A stretch of 64,000 nucleotides of DNA, from the NCBI RefSeq assembly GCF_000300875.1, contig NZ_AMSG01000010.1, forward strand, positions 59,614 through 123,613, read 5' to 3'. Below the pieces are notes generated by a model. The model did not search any database, had not been told where the DNA came from, and was given only the letters and a program-made list of their open reading frames with translations. Source of the DNA: Galbibacter marinus (GTDB lineage: Bacteria > Bacteroidota > Bacteroidia > Flavobacteriales > Flavobacteriaceae). The first letter of the stretch is position 1. The number at the start of each line of letters is the position of its first letter. A program made the translations under genes and the position numbers. Shown piece by piece: positions 63,395 through 64,000 of the stretch.

Positions 63395-64000
63395 ATGAAA
63401 AAGCGTATTTTAGGATTCTGGGAGATATGGAACATGAGTTTCGGATTTCTAGGAATACAATTCGGGTTCGCCTTACAAGGTGGATTTATGTCCCGAATAT
63501 TTCAAACGCTGGGTGCAGATAAAGAGAGTCTTCCGCTATTGTGGATTGCTGCTCCTTTAACAGGTCTGATAGTCCAGCCTATCATTGGGTATTTAAGTGA
63601 TAAGACATGGCATTCTAGACTAGGTAGGCGTCGTCCTTACTTTCTAATTGGTGCTATTTTGAGTTCATTTGCCTTATGTTTAGCTCCGCATTCTTCGGCA
63701 TTGTGGATGGCAGCTGGTTTCTTATGGATTTTAGATGCCTCCATTAATATAAGTATGGAACCCTTTAGGGCCTTGGTGGCGGACAAATTACATGAATCAC
63801 AACGATCCTACGGATTTGTGGTTCAAGCGCTCATTATTGGAGTAGGTACATTAGTGGCAAGTAACTTACCTTGGCTGGTTAATATTTTAGGAGTGAGCAA
63901 TGAAGCGGCTCCTGGAGTAGTGCCCTTATCCGTTAAAGTAGCCTTTGGTATTGGGGCAGTAGTTTTTATGGATCAAGAACAATTTCTGGGTTTTTACTAT
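63395..64000 (+). CDS. Sugar MFS transporter (maltose/SLC45-like), cut by window end
   Basis: The first 202 residues of a major facilitator transporter; the frame is open to the last base. Helices 1-5 are visible, starting FWEIWNMSFGFLGIQFGFALQ, with the loop 2-3 motif GYLSDKTWHSRLGRRRPY typical of glycoside/cation symporter-like and SLC45-like sugar carriers. The last 12-13 residues (MDQEQFLGFYY region) interrupt what should be another hydrophobic helix, so a frameshift or sequence error near 63970 is possible. Downstream of the LacI gene; probably imports maltose or maltodextrin released in the periplasm. Confidence 0.85.
   Translation, partial: MKKRILGFWEIWNMSFGFLGIQFGFALQGGFMSRIFQTLGADKESLPLLWIAAPLTGLIVQPIIGYLSDKTWHSRLGRRRPYFLIGAILSSFALCLAPHSSALWMAAGFLWILDASINISMEPFRALVADKLHESQRSYGFVVQALIIGVGTLVASNLPWLVNILGVSNEAAPGVVPLSVKVAFGIGAVVFMDQEQFLGFYY

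Overview
The window is AT-rich chromosomal DNA from a member of the Bacteroidota, most likely a marine or environmental Flavobacteriaceae. The evidence is the Bat aerotolerance operon, SusC/SusD-type outer-membrane uptake genes, many lipoproteins with a Bacteroidota-style lipobox, and promoters that carry the TAnnTTTG -7 element instead of a sigma70 TATAAT box. I see no insertion sequence, prophage, CRISPR array or rRNA. One tRNA-Arg(CCU) is present.

Layout. 1-5472: batABCDE (batA is cut by the window edge). 5540-8134: a small membrane protein, a SulP anion transporter and a beta-carbonic anhydrase, probably a bicarbonate supply module. 8208-10755: CvpA-like protein, a conserved hypothetical, pheS and a follower gene. 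11004-17223: a GbsR/MarR-type regulator with a perfect palindromic operator, then a complete tripartite RND efflux pump. 17438-29504: mostly housekeeping and small accessory genes (AHSA1, DUF1080, azurin-like cupredoxin, Crp/Fnr regulator, DoxX-like, hydrolase, thioesterase, EamA transporter, ArsC-like, DUF3298, trans-sulfuration enzyme, gdhA, recO, an exonuclease/GIY-YIG fusion), followed by tRNA-Arg. 29805-36331: a minus-strand carbohydrate locus with a GH95 enzyme, two tandem paralogous CE1-type esterases and a type B carboxylesterase; yceI lies divergently from it. 37339-41717: secreted or outer-membrane proteins ending in a TonB-dependent receptor. 54662-64000: a starch/maltodextrin locus (susC, susD, SusE/F-like, GH13 amylase) with a divergent LacI regulator and a sugar MFS transporter cut by the window end.

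The most interesting region is 41710-54212, a minus-strand run of overlapping genes that looks like a hybrid biosynthetic cluster. Its upstream half is a small type II fatty acid/polyene synthase: adenylate-forming ligase, Sfp-type phosphopantetheinyl transferase, FabZ-like dehydratase, a ketosynthase that has lost its catalytic residues (chain-length-factor-like), ketoreductase, active ketosynthase and acyl carrier protein. Its downstream half looks like a ribosomal-peptide (RiPP) system: a CPBP membrane protease, two small precursor-peptide genes that are easily overlooked (46899-47027 and 46668-46805; 28 of 42 aligned residues identical), a DUF2306 membrane protein, an M50 membrane metalloprotease and an arginase-family enzyme that both carry PqqD/RRE-like N-termini, an alpha/beta hydrolase and an LpxL-like acyltransferase. 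Both precursors have a conserved Arg-Cys at residues 30-31. My working model is a lipopeptide: the peptide arginase turns arginine into ornithine and the acyltransferase attaches an acyl, possibly polyene, chain made by the local synthase. The components are read from the sequence; the product and its novelty are inference. A strong hairpin directly after the precursor pair probably separates high precursor expression from lower enzyme expression.
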